Shown here: positions 1-8,140 of the stretch, piece after piece
Layout of the letters: every line of letters begins with the position of its first letter
Position numbering within the stretch: the stretch's first letter is position 1
Source: Pseudomonas siliginis
GTDB lineage: Bacteria > Pseudomonadota > Gammaproteobacteria > Pseudomonadales > Pseudomonadaceae
NCBI RefSeq assembly: GCF_019145195.1
Contig: NZ_JAHSTW010000011.1
Span: 124,001-188,000 of the forward strand
Reading direction: 5' to 3'
Length of the DNA: 64,000 nt
The notes under the pieces: generated by a model
The model's input: the letters and a program-made list of their open reading frames with translations, nothing else
Databases searched by the model: none
What the model was told of the DNA's origin: nothing
Program-made: the position numbers and the translations under genes

Positions 1-145
1 CTTGGTGCTCGGTGTAGCGGAAGCGTTCGGTGCCGATATCTTCGGCGACCAGTACAAGGACGTCGTTGCGTTCGGCCTGCTGGTTCTGGTGCTGTTGTTC
101 CGTCCGACCGGCATTCTGGGCCGTCCGGAGGTTGAGAAAGTATGA
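1..145 (+). CDS. livH: LivH, branched-chain amino acid ABC permease (3' end only)
   Basis: The last 47 codons of an open frame enter from the left edge and stop at 143-145. The visible tail has a hydrophobic segment (FGLLVLVLLFRPTGILG) followed by a short charged end, which is how LivH permeases finish. Its TGA overlaps the livM ATG (ATGA, 142-145), so the two permease subunits are translationally coupled. LivH and LivM form the inner-membrane channel for leucine, isoleucine and valine uptake. The 5' part lies outside the window, so the assignment rests on this tail and on the livM-livG-livF order that follows. Confidence 0.88.
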   Translation, partial: LVLGVAEAFGADIFGDQYKDVVAFGLLVLVLLFRPTGILGRPEVEKV

Positions 146-1398
146 CTAGGAATCTTAAACAGGCACTGTTCAGTGCCTTGCTGGTGTGGGCGGTGGCCTA
201 CCCGGTACTGGGTCTGAAACTGACCATCGTCGGTATCAATCTGGAAGTGCACAACACCAGCCCTGCGGTACTTGCGACCATCGCGATCTGCTCGGTGCTG
301 ATGTTCTTGCGCGTGCTGTTCAACCAGCAGATCAGCAAGGCCTGGCGCTCCTCGCCGGGCATGCCGTTGATCCCGGCCAAGGCCAGCAACTTCCTGACCC
401 TGCCAACCACCCAGCGCTATTTCATCATTGCGCTGATTCTGATCGCTCTGGTCTGGCCGTTCTTCGGCTCCCGTGGCGCGGTGGATATCGCAACGCTGAT
501 CCTGATCTACGTGATGCTCGGCCTGGGCCTGAACATCGTCGTCGGTCTGGCCGGTCTGCTTGACCTGGGTTACGTCGGTTTCTACGCCGTCGGCGCCTAC
601 AGCTACGCGCTGCTGTCGCATTACTACGGCTTGAGTTTCTGGATCTGCCTGCCGATTGCCGGCCTGATGGCGGCGACGTTCGGCTTCCTGCTGGGCTTCC
701 CGGTGTTGCGTCTGCGCGGCGACTATCTGGCGATCGTGACCTTGGGTTTCGGCGAGATCATCCGTCTGTTCCTGCGTAACCTGACCGACATCACCGGTGG
801 CCCGAACGGCATCAGCAACATCGAAAAACCGACGTTCTTCGGCCTGACCTTCGAGCGCAAAGCCGCCGAAGGCCTGCAGACGTTCCACGAGTATTTCGGC
901 CTGCAATACAACTCGATCAACAAGGTGATCTTCCTTTACCTGGTTGCGCTGTTGCTCGCACTGGCTGCGCTGTTCGTGATCAACCGTCTGCTGCGCATGC
1001 CGATCGGCCGTGCGTGGGAAGCGCTGCGTGAAGACGAAATCGCCTGCCGCGCGCTGGGCCTGAACCCGACCGTGATCAAGCTCTCCGCGTTCACCCTGGG
1101 CGCTGCGTTCGCCGGTTTCGCCGGCAGCTTCTTCGCTGCGCGTCAGGGTCTGGTGACGCCCGAGTCGTTCACCTTCATCGAGTCGGCGATCATCCTCGCC
1201 ATCGTCGTATTGGGCGGCATGGGCTCGCAACTGGGCGTGATTCTGGCGGCGATCGTGATGATCCTGTTGCCGGAAATGATGCGTGAGTTCAGCGAGTACC
1301 GCATGTTGATGTTCGGTGCGCTGATGGTGCTGATGATGATCTGGCGTCCACAAGGTCTGCTGCCGATGCAACGCCCACACATGGAGTTGCGCAAATGA
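142..1398 (+). CDS. livM: LivM, high-affinity branched-chain amino acid ABC permease
   Basis: A 418-residue, strongly hydrophobic inner-membrane protein. An N-terminal extension with two predicted membrane segments precedes the BPD_transp_2-type core, which contains NIVVGLAGLLDLGYVGFYAVGAY (from about residue 133) and the cytoplasmic EAA-like loop GRAWEALREDEIACRALGLN (near 292), where the ATPases dock. This length and extension are normal for LivM of gamma-proteobacteria. The gene overlaps livH upstream and livG downstream by 4 bp each, so the operon is tightly coupled. The binding protein (LivK/BraC) would lie to the left, outside the window. Confidence 0.95.
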   Translation: MTRNLKQALFSALLVWAVAYPVLGLKLTIVGINLEVHNTSPAVLATIAICSVLMFLRVLFNQQISKAWRSSPGMPLIPAKASNFLTLPTTQRYFIIALILIALVWPFFGSRGAVDIATLILIYVMLGLGLNIVVGLAGLLDLGYVGFYAVGAYSYALLSHYYGLSFWICLPIAGLMAATFGFLLGFPVLRLRGDYLAIVTLGFGEIIRLFLRNLTDITGGPNGISNIEKPTFFGLTFERKAAEGLQTFHEYFGLQYNSINKVIFLYLVALLLALAALFVINRLLRMPIGRAWEALREDEIACRALGLNPTVIKLSAFTLGAAFAGFAGSFFAARQGLVTPESFTFIESAIILAIVVLGGMGSQLGVILAAIVMILLPEMMREFSEYRMLMFGALMVLMMIWRPQGLLPMQRPHMELRK

Positions 1399-2162
1399 GC
1401 CGCGAGATCCTTAAAGTCGAAAATCTGAGCATGCGCTTCGGCGGCTTGCTCGCGGTCAACGGCGTGGCGCTGACCGTCAAGGAAAAGCAGGTGGTTGCAC
1501 TGATCGGCCCGAACGGCGCCGGCAAGACCACCGTGTTCAACTGCCTGACCGGCTTCTATCAGCCTACCGGCGGCAGCATCCTGCTCGACGGCGAGCCGAT
1601 CCAGGGCCTGCCGGGCCACAAGATCGCCCTCAAAGGCGTGGTGCGGACCTTCCAGAACGTGCGTTTGTTCAAGGATATGACCGCGGTCGAGAACCTGTTG
1701 ATCGCCCAGCACCGTCATCTGAACACCAACTTCCTGTCCGGCCTGTTCAAGACCCCGGCGTTCCGCAAAAGCGAGCGCGAGGCGATGGAATTTGCCGAGT
1801 ACTGGCTGGAAAAGGTCAACCTCAAAGAGTTCGCCAACCGCACCGCCGGCACCCTCGCCTACGGCCAGCAACGGCGTCTGGAAATCGCCCGCTGCATGAT
1901 GACCCGTCCGCGGATTCTCATGCTCGACGAACCGGCCGCCGGCCTGAACCCGAAGGAAACCGAAGACCTCAAGGCGCTGATCGGTGTGTTGCGCGAAGAG
2001 CACAACGTCACCGTGCTGCTGATCGAACACGACATGAAACTGGTCATGAGCATTTCCGACCACATCGTCGTGATCAACCAGGGCACGCCGCTGGCCGACG
2101 GCACGCCGGAACAGATCCGCGACAATCCTGAAGTGATCAAAGCCTACCTAGGGGAAGCGTAA
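1395..2162 (+). CDS. livG: LivG, branched-chain amino acid ABC transporter ATPase
   Basis: A 255-residue ATP-binding subunit. It carries Walker A (GPNGAGKTT, about residues 38-46), a family-typical signature region (YGQQRRLEIARC) in place of the canonical LSGGQ, Walker B with the catalytic glutamate (ILMLDEPAAGLNP) and the H-loop (LLIEHDM). The change of LSGGQ to LAYGQQ is characteristic of LivG proteins. It pairs with LivF to power uptake of leucine, isoleucine and valine. The start overlaps the livM stop by 4 bp, and livF begins on the next base after the stop. Confidence 0.95.
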   Translation: MSREILKVENLSMRFGGLLAVNGVALTVKEKQVVALIGPNGAGKTTVFNCLTGFYQPTGGSILLDGEPIQGLPGHKIALKGVVRTFQNVRLFKDMTAVENLLIAQHRHLNTNFLSGLFKTPAFRKSEREAMEFAEYWLEKVNLKEFANRTAGTLAYGQQRRLEIARCMMTRPRILMLDEPAAGLNPKETEDLKALIGVLREEHNVTVLLIEHDMKLVMSISDHIVVINQGTPLADGTPEQIRDNPEVIKAYLGEA

Positions 2163-2864
2163 ATGCTGCAGTTCGAAAACGTTTCCACCTTCTACGGCAA
2201 GATCCAGGCCCTGCACAGCGTCAACGTCGAAGTCCGTCAGGGCGAAATCGTGACGCTGATCGGCGCCAACGGTGCCGGCAAATCCACGCTGCTGATGACA
2301 CTCTGCGGTTCGCCGCAGGCGCACAGCGGCAGCATCCGTTACATGGGTGAGGAACTGGTCGGCCAGGACTCGTCGCAGATCATGCGCAAGAGCATCGCCG
2401 TGGTCCCGGAAGGGCGTCGGGTGTTTGCCCGTCTGACCGTGGAAGAAAACCTGTCGATGGGCGGATTTTTCACCGACAAGGGCGACTATGAGGAACAGAT
2501 GGACAAGGTTCTCGGACTTTTCCCTCGCCTGAAAGAACGCTTCAACCAGCGCGGCGGCACCATGTCCGGCGGCGAACAGCAAATGCTCGCCATCGGCCGT
2601 GCGCTGATGAGCAAGCCCAAGCTGCTGCTGCTCGACGAGCCATCGCTGGGTCTGGCGCCGATCATCATCCAGCAGATCTTCGACATCATCGAACAGCTGC
2701 GCAAGGACGGTGTGACGGTGTTCCTGGTCGAGCAGAACGCCAACCAGGCGCTGAAAATCGCTGACCGCGCCTACGTTCTGGAGAACGGCCGCGTGGTCAT
2801 GCAAGGCACCGGTGAAGCGCTGCTGACCGATCCGAAAGTACGCGAGGCGTACCTCGGCGGTTGA
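2163..2864 (+). CDS. livF: LivF, branched-chain amino acid ABC transporter ATPase
   Basis: A 233-residue ATPase with Walker A (GANGAGKST, about 37-45), the signature MSGGEQQMLAIGRAL, Walker B LLLLDEPSLGLAP and the H-loop region FLVEQNANQAL. The length and the GAGKST/SGGEQQ pair match LivF. The gene starts directly after the livG stop with no intergenic base and is the last gene of the operon, since a strong intrinsic terminator follows about 20 bp later. LivF and LivG form the heterodimeric motor of the transporter. Confidence 0.95.
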   Translation: MLQFENVSTFYGKIQALHSVNVEVRQGEIVTLIGANGAGKSTLLMTLCGSPQAHSGSIRYMGEELVGQDSSQIMRKSIAVVPEGRRVFARLTVEENLSMGGFFTDKGDYEEQMDKVLGLFPRLKERFNQRGGTMSGGEQQMLAIGRALMSKPKLLLLDEPSLGLAPIIIQQIFDIIEQLRKDGVTVFLVEQNANQALKIADRAYVLENGRVVMQGTGEALLTDPKVREAYLGG

Positions 2865-2884
2865 GTGTTATCGCTGAACAACAA

Positions 2885-2906
2885 AACGGCCTTCGGGCCG
2901 TTTTTT
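2885..2906 (+). terminator. Intrinsic terminator of the liv operon
   Basis: The inverted repeat ACGGCC-TTCG-GGCCGT has a stable UUCG-type loop and is followed by six T residues. It begins about 20 bp after the livF stop. Confidence 0.9.
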
Positions 2907-2930
2907 GTTTCCTGAGCACCACCAAGGTAA

Positions 2931-3026
2931 CCCTGTGGGAGCGAGCCTGCTCGCGAAAACGGTCTGTCATTCGACGTTAATGGTGCCTGACACACCGCCT
3001 TCGCGAGCAGGCTCGCTCCCACAGGG
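2931..3026. repeat. REP doublet (REPIN), GTGGGAG-outward arrangement
   Basis: Two inverted copies of the Pseudomonas REP sequence (GTGGGAGCGAGCCTGCTCGC and its reverse complement) flank about 45 bp of spacer. Each copy is itself a short palindrome. It lies between the liv terminator and the bufferin promoter region. Confidence 0.92.
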
Positions 3027-3069
3027 ATACTGCTGAATCCGAAATTTTTTATAAATTTCTCGCCCCGCC

Positions 3070-3094
3070 TGTAACGCATCCCCCCACCCGTTCT
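3070..3094 (+). promoter_or_regulatory. Candidate ECF-sigma-type promoter of the bufferin operon
   Basis: TGTAAC (3070-3075) is followed 13 bp later by CGTTCT (3089-3094). A TGTAAC-like -35 with a CGT-type -10 resembles promoters read by extracytoplasmic-function sigma factors, and bufferin-type operons are often under such control. No good housekeeping -10 is seen here. The spacing is shorter than in many ECF promoters, so this is only a candidate. The predicted leader would be about 55 nt. Confidence 0.35.
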
Positions 3095-3156
3095 CTAGAG
3101 GGACAAGCAAGCGCAAACCGCTTGCAGAAACCCTGATAAAAAACTGGAGAAACATC

Positions 3157-3462
3157 ATGACTGCGACTACCCGTACCCTGTCCGCTACCGCCCTGGTTCT
3201 GGCCCTCGGTTCCGCTCTGAGCATCGCCACTGTCTCCACCGCCCAGGCCGCCGATGCCAACATGGAAAAATGCTTCGGCGTGGCCATGAAGGGCAAGAAC
3301 GATTGCGCCGCAGGTGCCGGGACTACCTGTGCCGGCACGGCGAAAATGGACTATCAGGCCAACGCCTGGAAGCTCGTTCCGAAAGGCACCTGCGCCACCA
3401 CCGAAAGCAAAACCTCGCCGACCGGTTTCGGTCAGCTCGAAGCATTCAAAGCCAAGTCCTGA
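3157..3462 (+). CDS. Bufferin-type metallophore precursor (BufA1, DUF2282 family)
   Basis: A 101-residue small exported protein. A Sec-type signal peptide (hydrophobic LVLALGSALSIATVSTAQA, cleavage after AQA near residue 31) is followed by a mature part with four cysteines in the contexts KCFG, DCAAG, TCAGT and TCATT. That is the DUF2282 layout. In the recently described bufferins, an MNIO enzyme modifies such cysteines during biosynthesis and the exported peptide binds copper. The next genes encode the expected maturase and partner. The start is the ATG preceded by CTGGAGAAAC. The family is clear; copper as the metal is inferred from the family. Confidence 0.87.
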   Translation: MTATTRTLSATALVLALGSALSIATVSTAQAADANMEKCFGVAMKGKNDCAAGAGTTCAGTAKMDYQANAWKLVPKGTCATTESKTSPTGFGQLEAFKAKS

Positions 3463-3478
3463 TCCACGGCCTGCATGA

Positions 3479-4375
3479 GTGACGCCCATGTTCAGTCATC
3501 ACGAACCGTCCCTGCCGCGCACTCAGGCAGCTCGCACCGAGCTCCCTGCCCGCGCCGGGCTGGGGCTCAAGACCGGGCACTTCCTCGATGTGCTCGGCTC
3601 CGTACCGGACCTCGGTTTCTTCGAGGTCCACGCCGAAAACTACATGGTGGCCGGCGGCCCGTTTCATCATTTTCTCGGTCTGATTCGCGAACAGTACCCG
3701 CTGTCATTGCACGGCGTGGGGCTGTCGATCGGTGGCGAAGGCGCGCTGGACAGCCAGCACCTCAAACGCCTCGCCGAGCTGATCGAGCGCTATCAACCGC
3801 AAGCCTTTTCCGAACATCTGGCGTGGTCGAGCCACGGCCCGGTGTTCCTCAATGACCTGCTGCCACTGGCTTACGACACGCCGACACTGAACCGCGTCTG
3901 TGCGCACATCGACCAGGTGCAGAACACTCTGAAACGACCGATGCTGTTGGAGAACCCGGCGACCTATCTGGGATTTGAGCACTCGACGATCGACGAGGCC
4001 GAGTTCATCGCCGAAGTAATCCGCCGCAGCGGCTGCGGCTTGTTGCTCGACGTCAACAATGTCTACGTGTCGTGCATCAATCATCAGCGCGATCCTTTGG
4101 CCTATCTCGATGCGTTACCGCTGCACGCGGTCGGCGAGATTCATCTGGCCGGCTTCGCTGAAGATTGCGACAACCTTGGCGACCGCTTGCTGATCGACGA
4201 TCACGGCGCGCCGGTTGATCAGGCCGTCTGGGATCTGTACCGACGCGTGCTGCAACGGACTGGCCCGATTGCGACGCTGATCGAACGCGATAATCAGGTG
4301 CCGGCCTTCGACGTCTTGCTCGCCGAAGCGCAGCAAGCCGAGACGCTGTTGCGCCGCGCGGAGCGTGCGGCATGA
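3479..4375 (+). CDS. bufB: MNIO-family bufferin maturase (BufB, DUF692)
   Basis: A 298-residue TIM-barrel enzyme of the DUF692/MNIO (multinuclear non-heme iron oxygenase) family. The expected metal ligands are visible in order: FFEVHAEN, LSLHGVG, FSEHLAW, LLENPATYLG, LLLDVNNVYV, GEIHLAGF and LIERDNQVP. MNIO enzymes oxidise cysteines of a precursor peptide; here the likely substrate is the peptide encoded 16 bp upstream. The stop overlaps the bufC start (ATGA), which couples the enzyme to its partner. Confidence 0.92.
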   Translation: MTPMFSHHEPSLPRTQAARTELPARAGLGLKTGHFLDVLGSVPDLGFFEVHAENYMVAGGPFHHFLGLIREQYPLSLHGVGLSIGGEGALDSQHLKRLAELIERYQPQAFSEHLAWSSHGPVFLNDLLPLAYDTPTLNRVCAHIDQVQNTLKRPMLLENPATYLGFEHSTIDEAEFIAEVIRRSGCGLLLDVNNVYVSCINHQRDPLAYLDALPLHAVGEIHLAGFAEDCDNLGDRLLIDDHGAPVDQAVWDLYRRVLQRTGPIATLIERDNQVPAFDVLLAEAQQAETLLRRAERAA

Positions 4376-5130
4376 GCACGCAAGCGGATTTCGCCGCCGC
4401 CCTGCTCAATGCGCAACTGCCGTATCCCAAGGGCCTGTGCAGCCGCAACGGCGCCGATCCGTCGCGGCGTTTCGCGGTCTATCGCAACAACGTGCAAAGC
4501 TCGCTGATCAATGCCCTGGCCGACAGCTATCCGGTGGTGCTGCAATTGGTCGGCGAGGAATTCTTCCGCGCCATGGCGGCGATTTTCGTCCACAGTCAGC
4601 CGCCACATAGTCCGTTGATGAGCCGCTATGGCGAGCACTTCGCCGACTTCATCGCAGAGTTTGAACCCATTGCCGGCGTGCCTTATGTCGCTGACGTCGC
4701 GCGACTGGAGCACTTGCGTACTGTTGCCTACCACGCCGCTGATGCGCAGCCGATCCGGCCTGAACAAGTCAGTGCCGCGCTGGCCGATCCGCAGTCGCTG
4801 AGTGAACTGTGTTTCGAACTGCATCCCTCGCTGCACCTGCTCGACTCAGCCTACGCGGTTGTCGCGATCTGGGCCGCGCACCAGCAGGAGCCAAGTCTCG
4901 CGGGCATTGGCCTGAATCAAGGCCAGCATGCCCTGGTGCTGCGCAATGGTCTCGACGTTGAGGTGTTCGCTCTTGAACCGGGTGCGAGCGTGTTCCTTCG
5001 TCATCTGCTCCAGGGCTCGCCACTGCTCGCGGCGGCAGAAAACAGCCCGCCGTTCGATCTCGCCCAAACCCTCGCCTTACTGATTGCGCATAACGCGATC
5101 ACCCAGCTGAATTACAAGGAGTTGCCATGA
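4372..5130 (+). CDS. bufC: BufC-type partner protein (DUF2063)
   Basis: A 252-residue protein of the DUF2063 family, recognised by its N-terminal region (FAAALLNAQL, then RFAVYRNNVQSSLINALADSYP, residues about 8-53) and the following VGEEFFRAMAA helix. The family is annotated as a putative DNA-binding domain, but in bufferin operons it acts as the partner of the MNIO enzyme and presumably recruits the precursor peptide. It overlaps bufB by 4 bp and the DoxX gene by 4 bp, so all three are translated together. Confidence 0.88.
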   Translation: MSTQADFAAALLNAQLPYPKGLCSRNGADPSRRFAVYRNNVQSSLINALADSYPVVLQLVGEEFFRAMAAIFVHSQPPHSPLMSRYGEHFADFIAEFEPIAGVPYVADVARLEHLRTVAYHAADAQPIRPEQVSAALADPQSLSELCFELHPSLHLLDSAYAVVAIWAAHQQEPSLAGIGLNQGQHALVLRNGLDVEVFALEPGASVFLRHLLQGSPLLAAAENSPPFDLAQTLALLIAHNAITQLNYKELP

Positions 5131-5603
5131 ACGCTTTGGTCTTGCGCGTCATTGCGCTGTTGGAAAAAATCCCGCACAGCCTGATTGCCTTCATCGCGCG
5201 TTTTTCCATTGCCGCGGTGTTTTGGAAATCCGGGCAAACCAAGGTCGAAGGACTGGCCGTCGATTTGATTGACGGCACTTTTGAACTGGGCTGGCCACGT
5301 TTGGCCGACTCGACGATTCCGCTGTTTCAAAGCGAGTACAACCTGCCGCTGCTGTCGCCGGAAATTGCCGCGCATCTGGCAGCGTTTGCCGAGCATGTGT
5401 TTCCGCTGCTGATCCTGCTCGGCTTCGCCACACGGTTTTCGGCGCTGGCATTGCTCGGCATGACGTTGACTATCCAACTGTTTGTCTACCCGGATGCCTA
5501 CCCCACCCACGGCACCTGGGCGGCGGTGTTGCTGTACCTCATGGCGACCGGGCCGGGCAAATTGTCGATCGACCAGCTGATCGCGCGCCGTTTCGCAAAG
5601 TAA
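5127..5603 (+). CDS. DoxX-family membrane protein of the bufferin operon
   Basis: A 158-residue integral membrane protein with about four hydrophobic segments and the DoxX-type opening LIAFIARFSIAAVFWKSGQTKVEG. DoxX proteins are often the last gene of DUF2282-DUF692-DUF2063 operons. Their role is not settled; electron transfer or a redox link at the membrane is one proposal. The start overlaps the bufC stop (ATGA). No intrinsic terminator was seen; a REP doublet starts about 10 bp after the stop. Confidence 0.85.
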   Translation: MNALVLRVIALLEKIPHSLIAFIARFSIAAVFWKSGQTKVEGLAVDLIDGTFELGWPRLADSTIPLFQSEYNLPLLSPEIAAHLAAFAEHVFPLLILLGFATRFSALALLGMTLTIQLFVYPDAYPTHGTWAAVLLYLMATGPGKLSIDQLIARRFAK

Positions 5604-5614
5604 GATCCCCCCTT

Positions 5615-5704
5615 TGGGAGCGAGCCTGCTCGCGAAAGCGGTGTGTCATTCAACATCGGTATCGACTGAACTGACGCATTCGCGAGCAGGCTCGCTCCCA
5701 CAGG
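5615..5704. repeat. REP doublet (REPIN), GTGGGAG-outward arrangement
   Basis: Inverted REP copies (left copy begins TGGGAGCGAGCC with a T replacing the first G of the usual run) flank a spacer of about 45 bp. It separates the convergent 3' ends of the bufferin operon and the LysR gene. Confidence 0.9.
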
Positions 5705-5713
5705 GAAATCACA

Positions 5714-6628
5714 TCAGCGCTGAAGTCGATCCAGCGCTTCGCCACTGCGCTTGAACCAGCCCATCAAATAATCCGCGAGCACCTGCGTGCGCTTGGGCAA
5801 TCCACCCTGATACGGGTGCACCAGATACATCGGCATGCGTCGGGTCTGGTAATCGCGCAGCAACCAGCGCAAGCGGCCGTCCGCCAGTTCCGCTTGCAGC
5901 AGATACGACGGCAAACGCGCGATGCCGGCGCCGGACAGCGCTGCTTTCTTCAACAGGCTGTAGTGATTGCTGGCAAACGGACCCGAAACCCGCACCCGCA
6001 GCAACTCGTGCTGCTGGTGATACAGCCATTCTTCGCGACCGCTGTAATGGCTGTTGAGCAGACAAAGATGCTCGGCCAAGGCATGGGGCGTCGCCGGCTC
6101 GCCGAAGCGCTCGAGGTAGGCCGGGCTGGCGCAGGTCATTTCGTGCCACGCCAACAACGGCTTGGCCACCAGCCGATCGTCATTGGCCACTTCGGCGCGA
6201 ATCGCCAGATCAAAGCCATCGCGCGACAGATCGCGATAACTGTTGTTCAGCTCCAGCTCGATTTGCACCTCGGGGTATTGCCCGGAAAACTCCAGCAGCA
6301 AGCCGTCGAAGAAAGTCTCGCCGAGCGACACCGGAACCGTCATGCGCACGGGGCCGGCCATGTCGTCCTTCAACCGCGCCAAAGCCTGCCGTGCGCGTTC
6401 GACCTGGACCACCAGCGCCTGGGCCTGCGGCAGCAGCGCCGCCCCCGCCGCCGTCAGACTCAAGCGCCGGGTGGTGCGTTGCAGCAATACCACACCGAAC
6501 TGCGCTTCGAGCTGGCTGATGCGCTTGGACAACTGGCCTTTGCTGCAGCCCAACTGCTGCGCCGCAAGGGTGAAACTGCCGGCCTCGATCAGCACAGCGA
6601 ACGCGGCGAGATCATCCATTTCGCTCAT
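5714..6628 (-). CDS. LysR-family transcriptional regulator
   Basis: A 304-residue regulator. Residues about 4-62 form the winged helix-turn-helix (DLAAFAVLIEAGSFTLAAQQL, then KGQLSKRISQLEAQFGVVLL), and the rest is a periplasmic-binding-protein-like effector domain. I place the start at the ATG at 6626-6628, preceded by GGAAAC on the minus strand; an in-frame upstream ATG would add eight residues. It is divergent from the SDR gene at 6731 across about 100 bp, the classic arrangement of a LysR regulator and its target. The effector cannot be predicted. Confidence 0.9.
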   Translation of the reverse strand: MSEMDDLAAFAVLIEAGSFTLAAQQLGCSKGQLSKRISQLEAQFGVVLLQRTTRRLSLTAAGAALLPQAQALVVQVERARQALARLKDDMAGPVRMTVPVSLGETFFDGLLLEFSGQYPEVQIELELNNSYRDLSRDGFDLAIRAEVANDDRLVAKPLLAWHEMTCASPAYLERFGEPATPHALAEHLCLLNSHYSGREEWLYHQQHELLRVRVSGPFASNHYSLLKKAALSGAGIARLPSYLLQAELADGRLRWLLRDYQTRRMPMYLVHPYQGGLPKRTQVLADYLMGWFKRSGEALDRLQR

Positions 6629-6730
6629 GGATTGTTTCCAATTGAAAACCAAAGGTTGCCTATTAGTGCGCTTATCCGCTCAAAAAACCACCCTAGACTG
6701 AAACCTCATTCACACACATGGGGTACAGCG

Positions 6731-7330
6731 ATGAAGATTCTGTTGATAGGCGCCGGCGGCACCATCGGCTCAGCGGTGGACAAAGAATTGTCGCAACGCC
6801 ACGAGGTCATTCGTATCGGCCGCAACAGCGGTGACTTGCAAGTGGATATCAGCGACAGCGCCTCAATCCGCAAGCTGTTCGAACAGACCGGCAAGTTCGA
6901 TGCGCTGATCTGCGCGGCGGGCAACGTGACGTTCGCAGCGCTGGACGAGATGACTGGGGACAGCTTCGCCCTCGGCCTGAAAGACAAGCTGATGGGCCAG
7001 GTCAACCTGCTGCTGATCGGCCGCGAGTTCGCCAATGATGGCGCTTCGTTCACGTTTACCACCGGCGTGCTCAGCCACGATCCGATTCGCAGCGGTGCCT
7101 CGGCAGCGCTGGTCAACGGCGCCATCGACAGCTTCGTCCGCGCCGCCGCCATCGAACTGCCGCGTGGCCTGCGGGTGAACTCGGTGAGCCCGACCGTGCT
7201 GACCGAAGCCTTGGGCAAATACGCGCCTTACTTCCGTGGCTTCAAGCCGGTTCCTGCAGCGGAAGTGGCATTGGCCTACGCGAAAAGTGTCGAAGGACTG
7301 CAAACAGGGCAGACGTTTCACGTGGGTTAA
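6731..7330 (+). CDS. Short-chain dehydrogenase/reductase
   Basis: A 199-residue compact SDR. The N-terminal nucleotide motif is GAGGTIGSAV (residues 7-16), CAAGN matches the NNAG motif, and the C-terminal part holds RVNSVSPTVL. The usual YxxxK is not obvious; the matching stretch reads SGASAALVNGAI, so the catalytic Tyr/Lys pair seems absent, as in some small reductases of this type. The true start is the ATG at 6731 with upstream GGGTACAG; the same frame stays open far upstream only because it runs antisense to the LysR gene. It is probably regulated by that divergent LysR. Confidence 0.85.
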   Translation: MKILLIGAGGTIGSAVDKELSQRHEVIRIGRNSGDLQVDISDSASIRKLFEQTGKFDALICAAGNVTFAALDEMTGDSFALGLKDKLMGQVNLLLIGREFANDGASFTFTTGVLSHDPIRSGASAALVNGAIDSFVRAAAIELPRGLRVNSVSPTVLTEALGKYAPYFRGFKPVPAAEVALAYAKSVEGLQTGQTFHVG

Positions 7331-7390
7331 GGCCCTTGTGATGAACGGTCAGGCTGCGTAACGTGGCAGCACTTGTCTGGAGAGCCAAAG

Positions 7391-8044
7391 ATGCGTGTTG
7401 CCCGTTCGATCGTCCTCGTTACCCTGCTGCCGATGTTTGCCGCCTGCCAGTTGTTCGACAGCCAGCGTGAAAGTGTGTCCCATGCCGGGCAGACGCGAAT
7501 GCAGGGGCAACTGACCGCCGCCGACGGCAAACTGGTGTTCCAGCCGTGCCAGGATCAGCGGCAACTGGTGGTCAACGACATCGGCGGCACCAGCGTCCTG
7601 CAAGAGGCTGCCACACTCGCCGACGAACAGGGCAAGCTGTTTGCCGATGTGCGCGGCAAGGTTTCCGGCGACCGCCTCGACCTCGGCCAGTTGTATCGCG
7701 TCGAGCGCTCGGGCACGGCCTGCGACGATCCGAATTTCAAACTGCTGATCCTGCGCGCCGCCGGCGATGGCCCGGAGTGGAACGTCAAGGTCAGCGGCAA
7801 AGGCATGGTCATCGAGCGCGACGGCCAGGCTCCACTCGCCGTGCCGTATGTGGAAGAGCAACTGGGCGACGGCCGCTTCAATCTCAGCAGCGAAGCCAAC
7901 AACCAGCGCATCGAACTGTGGGTCGCGCCACAGCGCTGCGTCGACAGCAGCACCGGCAGCGTGCAGCACATGAGCGCCGAGTTGCGCATCGACGGTCAGG
8001 TGCAGCGCGGCTGCGGCTATTTCGGCGGCGCACGCAACGACTGA
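7391..8044 (+). CDS. Putative lipoprotein, COG3650-like
   Basis: A 217-residue exported protein. Residues 1-19 look like a lipoprotein signal (VLVTLLPMFAAC), with the lipidated cysteine at about residue 19. The mature part is polar and contains an internal GQLYRVERSGTACDD stretch and a C-terminal cysteine pair (RCVDS, RGCGYFGG), suggesting beta structure with a disulfide. Similar proteins in Pseudomonas are described only as COG3650. I choose the ATG at 7391 (upstream GGAGAG); the alternative start six codons earlier lacks a signal-like context. No function can be assigned. Confidence 0.75.
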   Translation: MRVARSIVLVTLLPMFAACQLFDSQRESVSHAGQTRMQGQLTAADGKLVFQPCQDQRQLVVNDIGGTSVLQEAATLADEQGKLFADVRGKVSGDRLDLGQLYRVERSGTACDDPNFKLLILRAAGDGPEWNVKVSGKGMVIERDGQAPLAVPYVEEQLGDGRFNLSSEANNQRIELWVAPQRCVDSSTGSVQHMSAELRIDGQVQRGCGYFGGARND

Positions 8045-8140
8045 TCGTTTTTCCCCCACGGATCCGCTCGCGGCGGCTTATAATCGCCGCCTTCAAACGC
8101 CCTGGCGCAGTTGTGCGCCCCGCGAATCCGGATCCCCGCC

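Noticed and set aside
5816..6730. A long in-frame extension upstream of the SDR gene
   Set aside because: It runs antisense through the LysR gene; the SDR begins at 6731 with a normal nucleotide-binding motif.
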